From assembly GCA_946615865.1 (NCBI GenBank), contig CAMOIJ010000012.1, positions 1 through 55,245 of the forward strand: DNA of 55,245 nt, written 5' to 3'. The DNA is from an uncultured Lachnospiraceae bacterium. GTDB lineage: Bacteria; Bacillota; Clostridia; Lachnospirales; Lachnospiraceae. The translations under genes and the position numbers were made by a program. Positions 25,460-34,195 of the stretch are shown piece by piece (position 1 is the first letter of the stretch; each line of letters begins with the position of its first letter). Under the pieces are notes generated by a model. It was not told where the DNA came from, did no database searches, and saw only the letters and a program-made list of their open reading frames with translations.

Positions 25460-26383
25460 ATGGGAGAAAATAAGAAAGAAAATGAGGTTCTGGGAAAAGA
25501 TCTGTATGTGAATTCGGGCTATCTGTTCAATACCAGAGTGCCGTTTAAGGAGAAAAAGCTGCCTCTGCGCATCCTGAGCGCGGGAACTTATCAGCTGTTC
25601 ACCTGGCCTAAGCTTCCGACCTGGAGACCCAAGGGCAGAGTGGACTGGCAGATCATCTATATCGCGGCCGGGGAAGGACACTTCATTTTGAACGGCCAGG
25701 AGGTCGTCGTGCCTGCCGGCAACATGGTACTGTACCAGCCCAAACAGCAGCAGAAGTATTTCTACTACGGGAAGGACCGCACGCAGGTGTGGTTTGTGCA
25801 TTTCACGGGAAGGCAGGTTAAGAGTATTCTGAAGCACTATGAGATCCCGCTGGACGGGTATATCCTGCACACGGGGATCTCACGGGAGTACGAGGAGTGC
25901 TTTCGCAAGATGCGCGACGAGCTGATAAAGTGCTCCTGGGGCTACGAGGAGATGCTGACGTACCTTTTCCGGGAGCTGATGCTGATGATCCACCGGCGGA
26001 TGACGGAGGCCATGCCGCAGGTCTCGGGATTCATCCAGGAGGAGATCGAGCGCGCGAAGGACTATTTCGAGGAACACTATAACGAGGAGATCAGCATCGA
26101 GCAGTATGCGGCGTCCCGCAGTATGTCGACCAGCTGGTTCAATCGGAGCTTTCGCGGCACTGTGGGCACTTCACCTATGAAGTACATCTTGGATATCCGG
26201 ATCCGCAACGCGCAGACGCTGCTTGAGACGACGGACTATTCCGTCGCCAATATCGCATCGATGATCGGCTATGACAACCCGATGTACTTCAGCAGGATGT
26301 TCCGCAAGGTTAAGGGAATGTCGCCGGCAAAATACAGAAAGACTTACAGGGAGAAGTTCCTGGCAGACATACCGAAGGACTAA
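25460..26383 (+). CDS. AraC-family transcriptional regulator of the beta-galactoside locus
   Basis: 307 residues. The N-terminal half is a cupin-type sugar-sensing domain (IIYIAAGEGHFILNGQEVVV, PAGNMVLYQPKQ). The C-terminal about 100 residues carry the double helix-turn-helix: ISIEQYAASRSMSTSWFNRS for the first, and VANIASMIGYDNPMYFSRMF with GMSPAKYRK for the second. Its position divergent from lacZ argues that it activates lacZ and the symporter gene in response to a sugar (inference). The ribosome binding site is weak. A terminator directly follows the stop. Confidence 0.9.
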   Translation: MGENKKENEVLGKDLYVNSGYLFNTRVPFKEKKLPLRILSAGTYQLFTWPKLPTWRPKGRVDWQIIYIAAGEGHFILNGQEVVVPAGNMVLYQPKQQQKYFYYGKDRTQVWFVHFTGRQVKSILKHYEIPLDGYILHTGISREYEECFRKMRDELIKCSWGYEEMLTYLFRELMLMIHRRMTEAMPQVSGFIQEEIERAKDYFEEHYNEEISIEQYAASRSMSTSWFNRSFRGTVGTSPMKYILDIRIRNAQTLLETTDYSVANIASMIGYDNPMYFSRMFRKVKGMSPAKYRKTYREKFLADIPKD

Positions 26384-26408
26384 AAGGAGGGCGCGCCCTC
26401 CTTTTTTG
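26382..26408 (+). terminator. terminator after the AraC gene
   Basis: The inverted repeat AAAAGGAGGGC/GCCCTCCTTTT, centred at about 26393 and followed by more T, begins inside the stop codon. Confidence 0.88.
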
Positions 26409-26437
26409 CAGGATTTATTCGTATTATAATTATAGAG

Positions 26438-26446
26438 TGGTATAGT
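26438..26446 (+). promoter_or_regulatory. extended -10 promoter of the PTS gene
   Basis: TGGTATAGT (TG at 26438, -10 at 26441-26446). The leader then contains a small hairpin, CCGGGG/CCCCGG (26450-26455 with 26465-26470), immediately before the AAAGGAGG ribosome binding site. That hairpin might affect translation. Confidence 0.5.
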
Positions 26447-26483
26447 ATCCCGGGGGTCGTCCTGCCCCGGAAAGGAGGAAATC

Positions 26484-28013
26484 ATGAAATATCTGCAAAA
26501 GCTAGGCAAGGCGATCATGCTGCCGGTGGCCTGCCTGCCTCTTTGCGGCATTCTTATGGGCGTAGGGTATCTGCTGTGTCCGGCTTCCATGCAAGGCGGC
26601 GAGATGACGGGAGCAGTGCCGATGATCGGTATGTTCCTTGTAAAGGCGGGCGGAGCGCTGATCGACAATATCGCGGTATTGTTCGCGGTGGGCGTCGGCG
26701 TCGGAATGGCGGACGAGAGGGACGGCACGCCGGCAATCGCTGCGCTTGCCTCATGGCTGATGATCACGACGCTTCTGAAGCCGGATAACGTGAAGCTGAT
26801 ACTTGAGATGTTTTCAGCTAATGAATCTGCACTGCTGGCTTTTGTCAAAATAGAGAACCCGTTTATAGGTATTCTTTCGGGTCTCATAGGAGCATGGAGT
26901 TTCAACCGCTTCAAAGACACATCGCTTCCTGAGTGGCTGGCGTTTTTCAGCGGGAAAAGAAGCACGATCATCGTGTCCGGACTTGTGTCAGTAGCTGCCT
27001 CTGCTGTTTTGATGGTCATTTGGCCGACGCTGTTCGGGGGACTGACCGGGCTGGGACTCTGGATCGTCGGAATGGGAACTGCGGGAGCAGGAATATACGC
27101 TTTTTTGAACAGGCTACTGATCCCGGTAGGCCTGCACCACGCGCTGAACAATGTCTTCTGGTTTGACACGATCGGGCTGGGAGATATCACACACTACTGG
27201 GCGGGGCATACGTCGGCGGACATCTCCTGGTCGCTGGGAATGTATATGTCGGGATTCTTCCCCTGCATGATGTTCGGAGTTCCGGGCGCGGCTCTTGCGA
27301 TGGTACACTGCGCGCCCAAAGAAAAGAGAAAAGCTGTGATCGGAATGGTCGCGTCCACTGCGCTGTGCGCTTTTGTATGCGGTATCACCGAGCCTTTTGA
27401 ATTTTCGTTTATGTTCGCAGCACCGGTATTGTATTTTGTGTACGCGGTTCTGTACGGGATTTTCAGCTATATAACAGTTCTGAGCGGATTCCGGGCAGGG
27501 TTTGCGTTCTCGGCGGGAGCGACCGACCTGATGTTCTCGGCCTCTCTTCCCGCGGCTCAGAAGACATGGCTGATCATTCCTCTCGGGGCAGCAGCATTTG
27601 TTACTTTCTATCTGGTGTTCCGTTTTATGATCACGGCGTTTGATCTCAAGACGCCCGGGCGGGAGGACGACGCCGGTTCGGGGTCAGGCACCACTGCCGC
27701 AGCCGGCACCACTACCGCTGCGGGGTCAGGCACCGCCGCCGATACGGCTGCCGCGGCGCGAGAGCCTGTGATCGTGGAGGGCTGCGATCTGAACGCAATA
27801 CTGGATGGACTCGGCGGCAGGCAAAACATAGATACTTTGGACAACTGCGTCACCAGACTTCGTGTTGAGGTGAAAGACTCGGAGGCGGTCAAAGATGATG
27901 TGCTTAAGGTAGCAGGCGCTAAGGCAGTCGTCAGGACCGGAGCGAACAGTGTTCAGGTGGTGATCGGCCTCAAGGTCCAGAAAGTGGCGGATGAATTGAG
28001 AAAGATGATGTAG
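26484..28013 (+). CDS. PTS EIICB component, glucose/N-acetylglucosamine family
   Basis: A membrane permease and phosphotransferase of the PEP-dependent sugar system, 509 residues. EIIC (about 1-385) has the family segments ALIDNIAVLFAVGVGVGMAD, PVGLHHALNNVFWF and the substrate-site motif GITEPFEFSFMF. An Ala/Thr/Gly-rich linker (about 395-425) leads to EIIB, whose phospho-cysteine is in LDNCVTRLRVEV. The AGHTSADISWSLGMYMSGFF stretch is more like NagE (GlcNAc) than PtsG, but this is only a lean. No EIIA domain is attached, so one must be supplied in trans. It is a single gene between its own promoter and terminator. Confidence 0.9.
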   Translation: MKYLQKLGKAIMLPVACLPLCGILMGVGYLLCPASMQGGEMTGAVPMIGMFLVKAGGALIDNIAVLFAVGVGVGMADERDGTPAIAALASWLMITTLLKPDNVKLILEMFSANESALLAFVKIENPFIGILSGLIGAWSFNRFKDTSLPEWLAFFSGKRSTIIVSGLVSVAASAVLMVIWPTLFGGLTGLGLWIVGMGTAGAGIYAFLNRLLIPVGLHHALNNVFWFDTIGLGDITHYWAGHTSADISWSLGMYMSGFFPCMMFGVPGAALAMVHCAPKEKRKAVIGMVASTALCAFVCGITEPFEFSFMFAAPVLYFVYAVLYGIFSYITVLSGFRAGFAFSAGATDLMFSASLPAAQKTWLIIPLGAAAFVTFYLVFRFMITAFDLKTPGREDDAGSGSGTTAAAGTTTAAGSGTAADTAAAAREPVIVEGCDLNAILDGLGGRQNIDTLDNCVTRLRVEVKDSEAVKDDVLKVAGAKAVVRTGANSVQVVIGLKVQKVADELRKMM

Positions 28014-28034
28014 GATAGGGGCTCTATGAGCATA

Positions 28035-28090
28035 AAAAATCTCCGGTGTGATTTGCGGACATATGTCTGTAAACCACACCGGAGGTTTTT
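28035..28090. terminator. bidirectional terminator
   Basis: CTCCGGTGTG pairs with CACACCGGAG (28041-28050 with 28075-28084), extended by A/T runs on both sides, with an inner GACAT/ATGTC hairpin. It is shared by the PTS gene and the minus-strand membrane protein gene. Confidence 0.9.
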
Positions 28091-30058
28091 TTACTCTGAT
28101 GTTTCTATATTGATATGCTCTCTGAGGAATCCTTCGGGATCCCAGTCTTCAGGGATCTCATGCTCGAAACGAAGATCCAGTGTGACTTCTCCATCAGGAG
28201 TCTCGATCCGGTACATGAAGAGAGCGACATCTTCGGTGGATTTGCGCATTTTCCCGGTGCCTGCCATCGACAGGAAATAGACAGTGTTGTCTTCTAATAA
28301 GAACTGCGCGCGGCCCGTTTCTACGGCAGGCTCTATATAGTTCCCGCGGTCATTCTCATTTTCAAGGGCATAATCGATCCATTCTTCATAGCCGCCGAGA
28401 TCCTCAACAGAACTGTAAGCCAGATAGTTAAGATCGAGCTGCATCAGAGGATCGCCGTAACCGCCGTACTCACCGATGCCGAAAGCGGCGAGATTCTTGT
28501 AAAAATTTCTGCTGTATTTGAGATCACCGAGATCGGAAACATCGATCTCCGCTGAGCAGTTGTTAGGGCTGTTGTAGACGCGCGATTTGGTGAACAGGTG
28601 TCTGCTCGCATCTATGGCCTCGAAATCCTCTGTATGGAAAGTCAGCATTCCGTAGAGATTTGAAAGAGCTTCTTTACCATCCGCGACTTCGTCTCTTTCG
28701 CACCGGCACACCGCAATAAAGGCGGATCCCAGCGGCTTCTGCTCAAAGGAATACACATCGAGGATCTCGCGGCCGATACTGTCTTTATAAGTGACCGTCA
28801 GGTATGTTACATAGTGGTCAGCAACTGCGGCCATCTCTATTTTGCCAATTTTACAGTCATTGTAATTGTCCTTGGAGTCAGAATCCGGATCAGTAAAACC
28901 GCGGATCACCGCTTCGAAGAATTTGCCCTGATCAGCCAGCTGTGGAGGAAGCAGGATATCCGGCATGCCGTAAGGATTGGCGTCTTCGGGATCGGCGTAC
29001 ATGATCGTATAGCCAAGGTCTTGGTAAGAGTCCGTGTTCATGTAACCGAGAGTGATCCATGTAGGATACACGCTGCTGTAGAAGAGCTTCTTTCTCTCAT
29101 CCGCCGGCTGCTCCGCAGTCCCGAATAAGGCTTCCGGGGCGATCACACACAGTTCATTATATCGGGCAGAATCTCCGGACTGTTCGTAGGAAGCAATATA
29201 TTTCGGCGTGTAGAAGTCGCTGTAATCGTATCCGTAGTCTGCCAAAATATCGCTTCCCGAATTTCCTTTCCCGCTGTCATCGCCGCCGACAAAGACGGGC
29301 GGATCGACCGGAATGTTGTCCGGGCCTGTAGCTGCATTCCTTATGAAGAAGAATGTGCCTGCTGTAATTAAAATCGTAATGACGATTACGAGAGAAAGAA
29401 TGAGAACAGGGTTTCCTTTACTGCGAACAGCCGGTTTAGCCTGCATTGATTTGCGGACGCTCTCGTAGGTGGAAGTAGCCTTTTTGACACCGGCGGATAC
29501 TGCGGAACGGGAGCGGCTTGCGCCGCTCTTTCGCCTGAAGCGTGACCGGCTGCCGGAGTTTACGCCTGACTGGGTGCCGGAGCCCGTATTGCCTGCATAG
29601 CTGGTGGGGCCTTGCCCGCTCAGGATATCCCAGGCTTCGCTGCGTCTGGAAGTCCTGTTCGAAGCATGGCTCGCGACGGGACGGGAGCTGCGGCTGCCTG
29701 TCCGATTGAAGCTGCTGCTTGTGTGACCAGAGCTGCTGCCTGTCTGATCGGAGCCATTGTCCTTTCGTTCGATCTCAGTGCCCGGTTTCTCCGGAAGCGC
29801 GCCGGTGAGCTGCTGATCTGAGACGTAAGGCACCATGCCGGCTTTCCACAGGAAACTGCGGGTCTCTTTGGATACCTGTAGAGAAGTTCCGTCGAGGCCC
29901 ATATTGGGGGCCATGAGTTTGCGCTCCCAGGCCTTGGATTCTTCGTCTCTTAAATAGGACGGATCCTGCCTCGAAACAGATATATCTGTCAGATCCTCAT
30001 ACGGCCATCCGTTCGTATTCATTTTTTCTGAATAGTTCGCGTCTCGATCTTTTTCCAT
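28091..30058 (-). CDS. single-span membrane protein with large extracellular domain, unknown
   Basis: 655 residues, starting at 30058 where AAGGGTG stands 8 bases upstream. Residues 1-90 form a conserved-looking cytoplasmic part (YLRDEESKAWERKLMAPNMG, FLWKAGMVPYVSDQQLTG). Residues 100-210 are Ser/Gly/Arg-rich low complexity, basic near the membrane. Residues 217-239 are the one membrane span. The remaining about 415 residues should face outside by the positive-inside rule. I recognise no family for the outer domain. The low-complexity linker may span the cell wall region or act as a phosphorylation target for the kinase at 17697, but nothing here shows that. Confidence 0.72.
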   Translation of the reverse strand: MEKDRDANYSEKMNTNGWPYEDLTDISVSRQDPSYLRDEESKAWERKLMAPNMGLDGTSLQVSKETRSFLWKAGMVPYVSDQQLTGALPEKPGTEIERKDNGSDQTGSSSGHTSSSFNRTGSRSSRPVASHASNRTSRRSEAWDILSGQGPTSYAGNTGSGTQSGVNSGSRSRFRRKSGASRSRSAVSAGVKKATSTYESVRKSMQAKPAVRSKGNPVLILSLVIVITILITAGTFFFIRNAATGPDNIPVDPPVFVGGDDSGKGNSGSDILADYGYDYSDFYTPKYIASYEQSGDSARYNELCVIAPEALFGTAEQPADERKKLFYSSVYPTWITLGYMNTDSYQDLGYTIMYADPEDANPYGMPDILLPPQLADQGKFFEAVIRGFTDPDSDSKDNYNDCKIGKIEMAAVADHYVTYLTVTYKDSIGREILDVYSFEQKPLGSAFIAVCRCERDEVADGKEALSNLYGMLTFHTEDFEAIDASRHLFTKSRVYNSPNNCSAEIDVSDLGDLKYSRNFYKNLAAFGIGEYGGYGDPLMQLDLNYLAYSSVEDLGGYEEWIDYALENENDRGNYIEPAVETGRAQFLLEDNTVYFLSMAGTGKMRKSTEDVALFMYRIETPDGEVTLDLRFEHEIPEDWDPEGFLREHINIETSE

Positions 30059-30143
30059 GAGAATCACCCTTGCGGAATACTCGTGCACTCCTGAAAACCG
30101 GGAAACTGTATCCGGGAACCGGCCTTGGACCGTTCCCGCTCTC

Positions 30144-30152
30144 ATTGTACCA
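30144..30152 (-). promoter_or_regulatory. extended -10 promoter of the 28091-30058 gene
   Basis: Minus-strand TGGTACAAT (-10 TACAAT at 30144-30149, TGG at 30150-30152), 86 bases before the ATG at 30058. Confidence 0.5.
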
Positions 30153-30227
30153 TAGCATCTGCGCGGTAGTTGATATTTGTGCACGAAATGAGATAACATG
30201 GAAGGGAAGGTTTTACAGGAGGAATGA

Positions 30228-31457
30228 TCAGGCGCCCTCGCAGAGCATTTTCCTTACATTTTTGTCAGTAGGATCAACGCTGTATGGCCATTCGATCAGC
30301 TGAACGCTGTTTGCCGTGCAGAGTTCTTTTTTGACGCGGTCCAGGTCCCGGCGCTGGGTGAGCGCCTCCTCCCCGCCAAAAAAATCCACCGGCAGATAAT
30401 GCTGGATCCCCTGGTACTCGATCGCTGTCCTGAGTGAGGGAATGTAGAGATCCAGGCTCTGCCTGCCCAGCCAGTCCGGCCGATACTGGTACAGAGTGTC
30501 AGGATAGAGACCGCGCACCGCGTGGAACAGGGTCAGTTCATGCTTCCACTTAGGCTTGATGACGCCCTCTGCCGTGAGCTTGGTTCGGATCTTCGTCCGG
30601 GCGAGCCGCCAGTTCGCGCGCAGGCCGTCCTTCTCCTCATAGAGAGCAAGATCGGTGTACCACCACTGGAAGAAGGGCATAATGACTTTGGTCAGGCTCA
30701 GGAAGAAATCAAGTTCCGACTTGAAATAACCGCATTCCAGAATGTGTTCGATATTGCGCCTTACATGGACTGTCTTGACCGGGTTGTGATGAAAGGGCAG
30801 GTTTCCCTGAAACTTCGCCAGCCGGTCGGGCAGATACGGCGAGCGCAGTACGACTCCTTCCTGCCATAGGTGCGTCTGATACCAGGACAGTGAATAATCA
30901 TAGAGTGAATAGCCGCCGAAAACTTCCTGGGACGTGTTCGTGTAGAGAAGATGGTACATCAGGAGCACGGTATCCATATTCTCCTTGTCAAAGACTGCCA
31001 GGTAATGAACCTTCTCCTCGTCAGGGAAAAGGCTGTTGACGGGGCGGAAGACCTCAGCCTGTTTGCAGACTTCTGCTATGACAAAAAACTGAGAGACGAA
31101 GCTTTCCGGAAAGAGAAAACAGGCCTTGCGGTCAGTGTCGATGTCGTCGAACTGGCTCAGGAAAGCGTCCACATAGGGATTGGAAGAGAACTCATCATTT
31201 TCAATCAGCTTCATCGTCGCATAACGGTAAGAGAGGTCTGACCAGGACAGCTGAACGAGAAAACGCTCATAGTCGTTGGAAATATACTCCTCCCGTAGGT
31301 CTTCAAAGTCCTTCTGATAGGACTCATGTTCCTCAAGCAGATCATCGAGAGTGGAGAAGGTGGTCATTTCATGGTATTGAGGATAGCGCTCCCAGAGCAT
31401 CCTGAGGCGGTCGAAGGAATATGTGATTGTCGGCTTTTCGTGGATCGGCGGGTACAT
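30228..31457 (-). CDS. protein with C-terminal Vsr/PD-(D/E)XK-like endonuclease domain
   Basis: 409 residues, soluble. The C-terminal about 80 residues contain SLDLYIPSLRTAIEYQGIQH followed by YLPVDFFGGEEAL, RRDLDRVKKELC and VQLIEWPY. This is the pattern of Vsr-like restriction-endonuclease-fold domains: Asp in a strand, E-x-Q in the next strand, Lys-Cys in a helix. The aromatic-rich N-terminal 320 residues are not recognised. No methylase or other restriction or defence gene is adjacent. A role in DNA repair or defence is possible but unproven. AAGGAG precedes the ATG. Confidence 0.7.
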   Translation of the reverse strand: MYPPIHEKPTITYSFDRLRMLWERYPQYHEMTTFSTLDDLLEEHESYQKDFEDLREEYISNDYERFLVQLSWSDLSYRYATMKLIENDEFSSNPYVDAFLSQFDDIDTDRKACFLFPESFVSQFFVIAEVCKQAEVFRPVNSLFPDEEKVHYLAVFDKENMDTVLLMYHLLYTNTSQEVFGGYSLYDYSLSWYQTHLWQEGVVLRSPYLPDRLAKFQGNLPFHHNPVKTVHVRRNIEHILECGYFKSELDFFLSLTKVIMPFFQWWYTDLALYEEKDGLRANWRLARTKIRTKLTAEGVIKPKWKHELTLFHAVRGLYPDTLYQYRPDWLGRQSLDLYIPSLRTAIEYQGIQHYLPVDFFGGEEALTQRRDLDRVKKELCTANSVQLIEWPYSVDPTDKNVRKMLCEGA

Positions 31458-31592
31458 GGCGGCTCCTTTTTAAAAAATCAAATGTATTTTACTATAAGGC
31501 CCTGTACATTTGTCTGTACAGAGAATTGAGAATTTAGAAAACAGTAAATTACGACAATAATAAAATTACCAGAAGCAGAGGAGGAGAATAAC

Positions 31593-32051
31593 ATGCTTGA
31601 AACCGGAATAAAGGCACCTGAATTCACACTGCCGGATCAGAACGGCGAGATGCATTCACTCAAGGACTACAGAGGAAAAAAGGTAATTCTGTATTTTTAC
31701 CCGAAAGATAACACTGCCGGCTGCACGAAGCAGGCCTGCGGCTTCGCGGAGAGATATCCGCAGATTCAGGAGAAGGGCGCGGTTGTGCTCGGGATCAGCA
31801 AGGACAGCGTGAAGTCGCACAAGAATTTTGAGACAAAATACAGCCTTCCGTTTACAATTCTCTCGGATCCCGATCACGCGGTGATCGAGGCCTATGACGT
31901 CTGGAAAGAGAAGAAAAATTACGGTAAGGTTTCCATGGGAGTTGTGAGGACGACATATTTGATCGATGAAGAGGGAGTGATCGTCAAGGCGATCGGCAAA
32001 GTAAAGGCGGCGGACAATCCGCAGCAGATGCTGGACGCGCTTTCGGAGTAA
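31593..32051 (+). CDS. bcp: thioredoxin-dependent thiol peroxidase (Bcp/PrxQ peroxiredoxin)
   Basis: Reduces hydrogen peroxide and organic hydroperoxides with thioredoxin as donor. 152 residues. APEFTLPDQNGEMHSL, then YFYPKDNTAGCTKQACGF with the peroxidatic cysteine (first C) and the resolving cysteine five residues later, the PrxQ arrangement. VVRTTYLIDEEGVI near the end carries the conserved Arg. AGGAGG precedes the ATG. It may be co-transcribed with the HD protein 64 bases downstream, as there is no terminator between them. Confidence 0.95.
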   Translation: MLETGIKAPEFTLPDQNGEMHSLKDYRGKKVILYFYPKDNTAGCTKQACGFAERYPQIQEKGAVVLGISKDSVKSHKNFETKYSLPFTILSDPDHAVIEAYDVWKEKKNYGKVSMGVVRTTYLIDEEGVIVKAIGKVKAADNPQQMLDALSE

Positions 32052-32115
32052 TGGACAAGCTGCGGTTTTGATTAAATTGAGCTAAAAGAGGGATGGAAAA
32101 CCAGGGGAGGTTATT

Positions 32116-32577
32116 ATGAGCAGACTCAAAGAACTGAGAAAAGTTGTGGATGCGGAACTCAATAAGATGGAGAATCCGGACAAACGTAATGGCGCAGTCA
32201 ATCATCTGTACGGAGTGTCACTGGCGGCTACAATGATCGCTAAGAAGCGCGGTCTGGATCCGGAACTGGCCGCGATGGCTGCGATGATGCACGACCTGGC
32301 GGCTTATAAATCCGGGTCTTATGACGACCATGCCCACAGGGGTGCTGAACTGGCAAGAGGAATTCTGGAGGAACTGGGGCTGACCGGTGCGGAAGAGACA
32401 GATCTGATCTGTTCGGCGATCTATCACCACGATGACAAACTGGTCGTGGATGGCCCGATGGACGAAGTGCTCAAGGATGCGGATGTGATCCATCACTGCA
32501 TGAACGATCTCTCGAAGGCGGTGAAGGACAAGGAGAAGGTAAGATTTGAGGCGCTCTGCAAAGAATTTGGCATGTGA
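32116..32577 (+). CDS. HD-domain phosphohydrolase
   Basis: 153 residues, cytosolic. The HD metal-binding series is visible: His30 in VNHLYGVSLAA, His59-Asp60 in AMMHDLAAY, His72 and His74 in DDHAHRGAELAR, the AIYHHDD histidines, and the closing Asp in LKDADVIHH. The order matches small HD hydrolases of the uncharacterised-metabolite type, with the final KDAD motif. The substrate is unknown; relatives act on nucleotides or nucleotide signals. Confidence 0.85.
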   Translation: MSRLKELRKVVDAELNKMENPDKRNGAVNHLYGVSLAATMIAKKRGLDPELAAMAAMMHDLAAYKSGSYDDHAHRGAELARGILEELGLTGAEETDLICSAIYHHDDKLVVDGPMDEVLKDADVIHHCMNDLSKAVKDKEKVRFEALCKEFGM

Positions 32578-32664
32578 GGCTGCGGAGGAGATCGGCAAAG
32601 TATCGACTATTTCGGGGAATTGTTGTATCCTGTTTGAAGATTGATCTTGAAAGGATGGTTTGTT

Positions 32665-33159
32665 ATGGCTTTTATTATTCTCGTTCTGATGGTATTCTTC
32701 GCGATGATCGCGCTGCAGCAGCAGATGACCAAAAAGGGGGTCGAAGCCGGAGCGAAGGATTCTGAGATCAAGATGATCCTCTCGTACTATAAGATACTTC
32801 GGGAGCACCAGAGCGAGACGAAAGCTAACGCTTTTGTGATCGGCTATGCGCAGAAACGGCACGGCTCGGAACTTCGCGACAGGCTGGATGCGCTGGCTGT
32901 GAGGATCCTTGACGATAAGGGTACGCGCAGAGAAGGGGCAGAGAAACTGGAGATGCAGGTCATCCAGATCAAGGACAAGTATTATTATCAGTTCCCTATC
33001 GATCTCGGGCTCAAAATGCGGGATGCCGAGATGGCGGCAGTGCTGGAGAGGACCAAGCAGAAAATCGAAGAGAGATACCCTGATGACTTTGTCGGAAAGG
33101 CAGTCAACTATATCACCGTAGTGATCGACGGCAAAAAAGCGCTGAACCTGCTCAAATAA
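32665..33159 (+). CDS. membrane-anchored hypothetical protein
   Basis: 164 residues. The N-terminal span (MAFIILVLMVFFAMIAL) is followed by a cytoplasmic, largely helical part rich in charged residues. AAAGGATGG precedes ATG 32665; an in-frame TTG at 32641 is rejected. I recognise no family. It may be part of the bcp/HD transcription unit (87-base gap, no terminator) or use a weak promoter near 32615-32635, where GTTGTATCC resembles the TTGTATAAT context seen elsewhere. It ends at the terminator at 33191. Confidence 0.65.
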   Translation: MAFIILVLMVFFAMIALQQQMTKKGVEAGAKDSEIKMILSYYKILREHQSETKANAFVIGYAQKRHGSELRDRLDALAVRILDDKGTRREGAEKLEMQVIQIKDKYYYQFPIDLGLKMRDAEMAAVLERTKQKIEERYPDDFVGKAVNYITVVIDGKKALNLLK

Positions 33160-33190
33160 TAGAAAACCTGATATCAGATCAAGCAATAAA

Positions 33191-33224
33191 AAAACGAGGC
33201 ACCGTGTAACGGATGCCTCGTTTT
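33191..33224. terminator. bidirectional terminator
   Basis: AAAACGAGGCA (33191-33201) pairs with TGCCTCGTTTT (33214-33224), with inner CCG/CGG. It lies between the convergent hypothetical gene and the minus-strand esterase. Confidence 0.92.
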
Positions 33225-33278
33225 ATTTATGCTATGGTAGTTTTGCCATATGGTTATGCCGTGTATATTTTGCCGGAT

Positions 33279-34040
33279 TTACTTCCATAAAAAGTCCATG
33301 AAGTCCGGTACTTCCTTCTCCCAGTCGGCCTCGCAGTGCCCGCCGCCGGGCTGGCAGTAGAGGCGGGTGATCGCTCCCTTTCTGTTCAGAAGTTTCTCCA
33401 CCTTCCGGTTTGAATTGGTAAGGAACTTGCAGTAACCGGAGTCCGGATCGGTTCCGCCTTCCTTTTCTCCCCAGGAGAGGTAAACGCGGGTATCGGGATC
33501 GATGTCGCTGTGGTAAATGTCGTCCATGAGAGGCTGCATGACCATGAAGATGGAAGAGGAGACGCAGGCTGCTTTGGAGAAGACGTTATTGTATTTGGTG
33601 ACAGCGTAGAGTGACATAAGTCCGCCCATGGAGGAGCCGGCGATCGCAGTGGCCTCTCTTGAGGAATAGGTGCGGAACTTTCTGTCGATAAAGGGTTTGA
33701 GGCTCTTTGTGACCCAGTCAAGGGTCTCATCGCCTTCGCCGCGGATCTTTTTACCCAGGAGGTTGGCGTCATAGGGACAGTACTCGTCGAGTCTGTGATC
33801 GCCCTTGTGGGAGCACTCAAGTCCGACGATGATCATGTCTTTGTCCCAGCCGTCCAGAAATTCGCGAAGACCCCAGGACTTGCCGAAAGTGGCGTCGGAA
33901 TCATAGAAGAGATTGTGGCCGTCCCAGAAGTAGGTGACGGGATAGCGCTCGTCTGTGCTGTCGTAGTTGTCCGGAAGATAGATATGAAGGCCGCGGGGCT
34001 CGGCCGCGGGTGCGTACCAGATCGTATCTTTTATAACCAT
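33279..34040 (-). CDS. esterase, alpha/beta hydrolase (esterase D/enterochelin-esterase-like)
   Basis: 253 cytosolic residues. RGLHIYLPDNYD and RYPVTYFWDGHNLFYD are the opening strands typical of the putative-esterase family (related to enterochelin esterase and esterase D). The nucleophile elbow is AGSSMGGLMSLYA (Ser137), and the catalytic histidine is in PGGGHCEADW near residue 236. It has no signal. It is divergent from a second esterase and the ATP-grasp gene, sharing a 155-base promoter region, so the three probably work together. The ester substrate is unknown. Confidence 0.85.
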   Translation of the reverse strand: MVIKDTIWYAPAAEPRGLHIYLPDNYDSTDERYPVTYFWDGHNLFYDSDATFGKSWGLREFLDGWDKDMIIVGLECSHKGDHRLDEYCPYDANLLGKKIRGEGDETLDWVTKSLKPFIDRKFRTYSSREATAIAGSSMGGLMSLYAVTKYNNVFSKAACVSSSIFMVMQPLMDDIYHSDIDPDTRVYLSWGEKEGGTDPDSGYCKFLTNSNRKVEKLLNRKGAITRLYCQPGGGHCEADWEKEVPDFMDFLWK

Positions 34041-34075
34041 TTATTGTACTCCTTGTCTTTGTTTTTACGCCCGAT

Positions 34076-34104
34076 ACTGTATCAGTTTGTTAAAAACAAA
34101 TCAA
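34076..34104 (-). promoter_or_regulatory. promoter of the minus-strand esterase
   Basis: Minus-strand TTGATT (34099-34104), a 17-base spacer and TACAGT (34076-34081), 36 bases before the ATG. Confidence 0.5.
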
Positions 34105-34156
34105 TAGTTGTTTTGACAATAATACACTTCCGTTTTCTGCTCATATTAGAAAATTA

Positions 34157-34165
34157 TGCTATACT
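34157..34165 (+). promoter_or_regulatory. extended -10 promoter of the plus-strand esterase/ATP-grasp operon
   Basis: TGCTATACT (TG at 34157-34158, -10 at 34160-34165), 31 bases before the ATG at 34196. Confidence 0.55.
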
Positions 34166-34195
34166 TACCTTTAGTATCCCGAAAGGAGTCAACTT

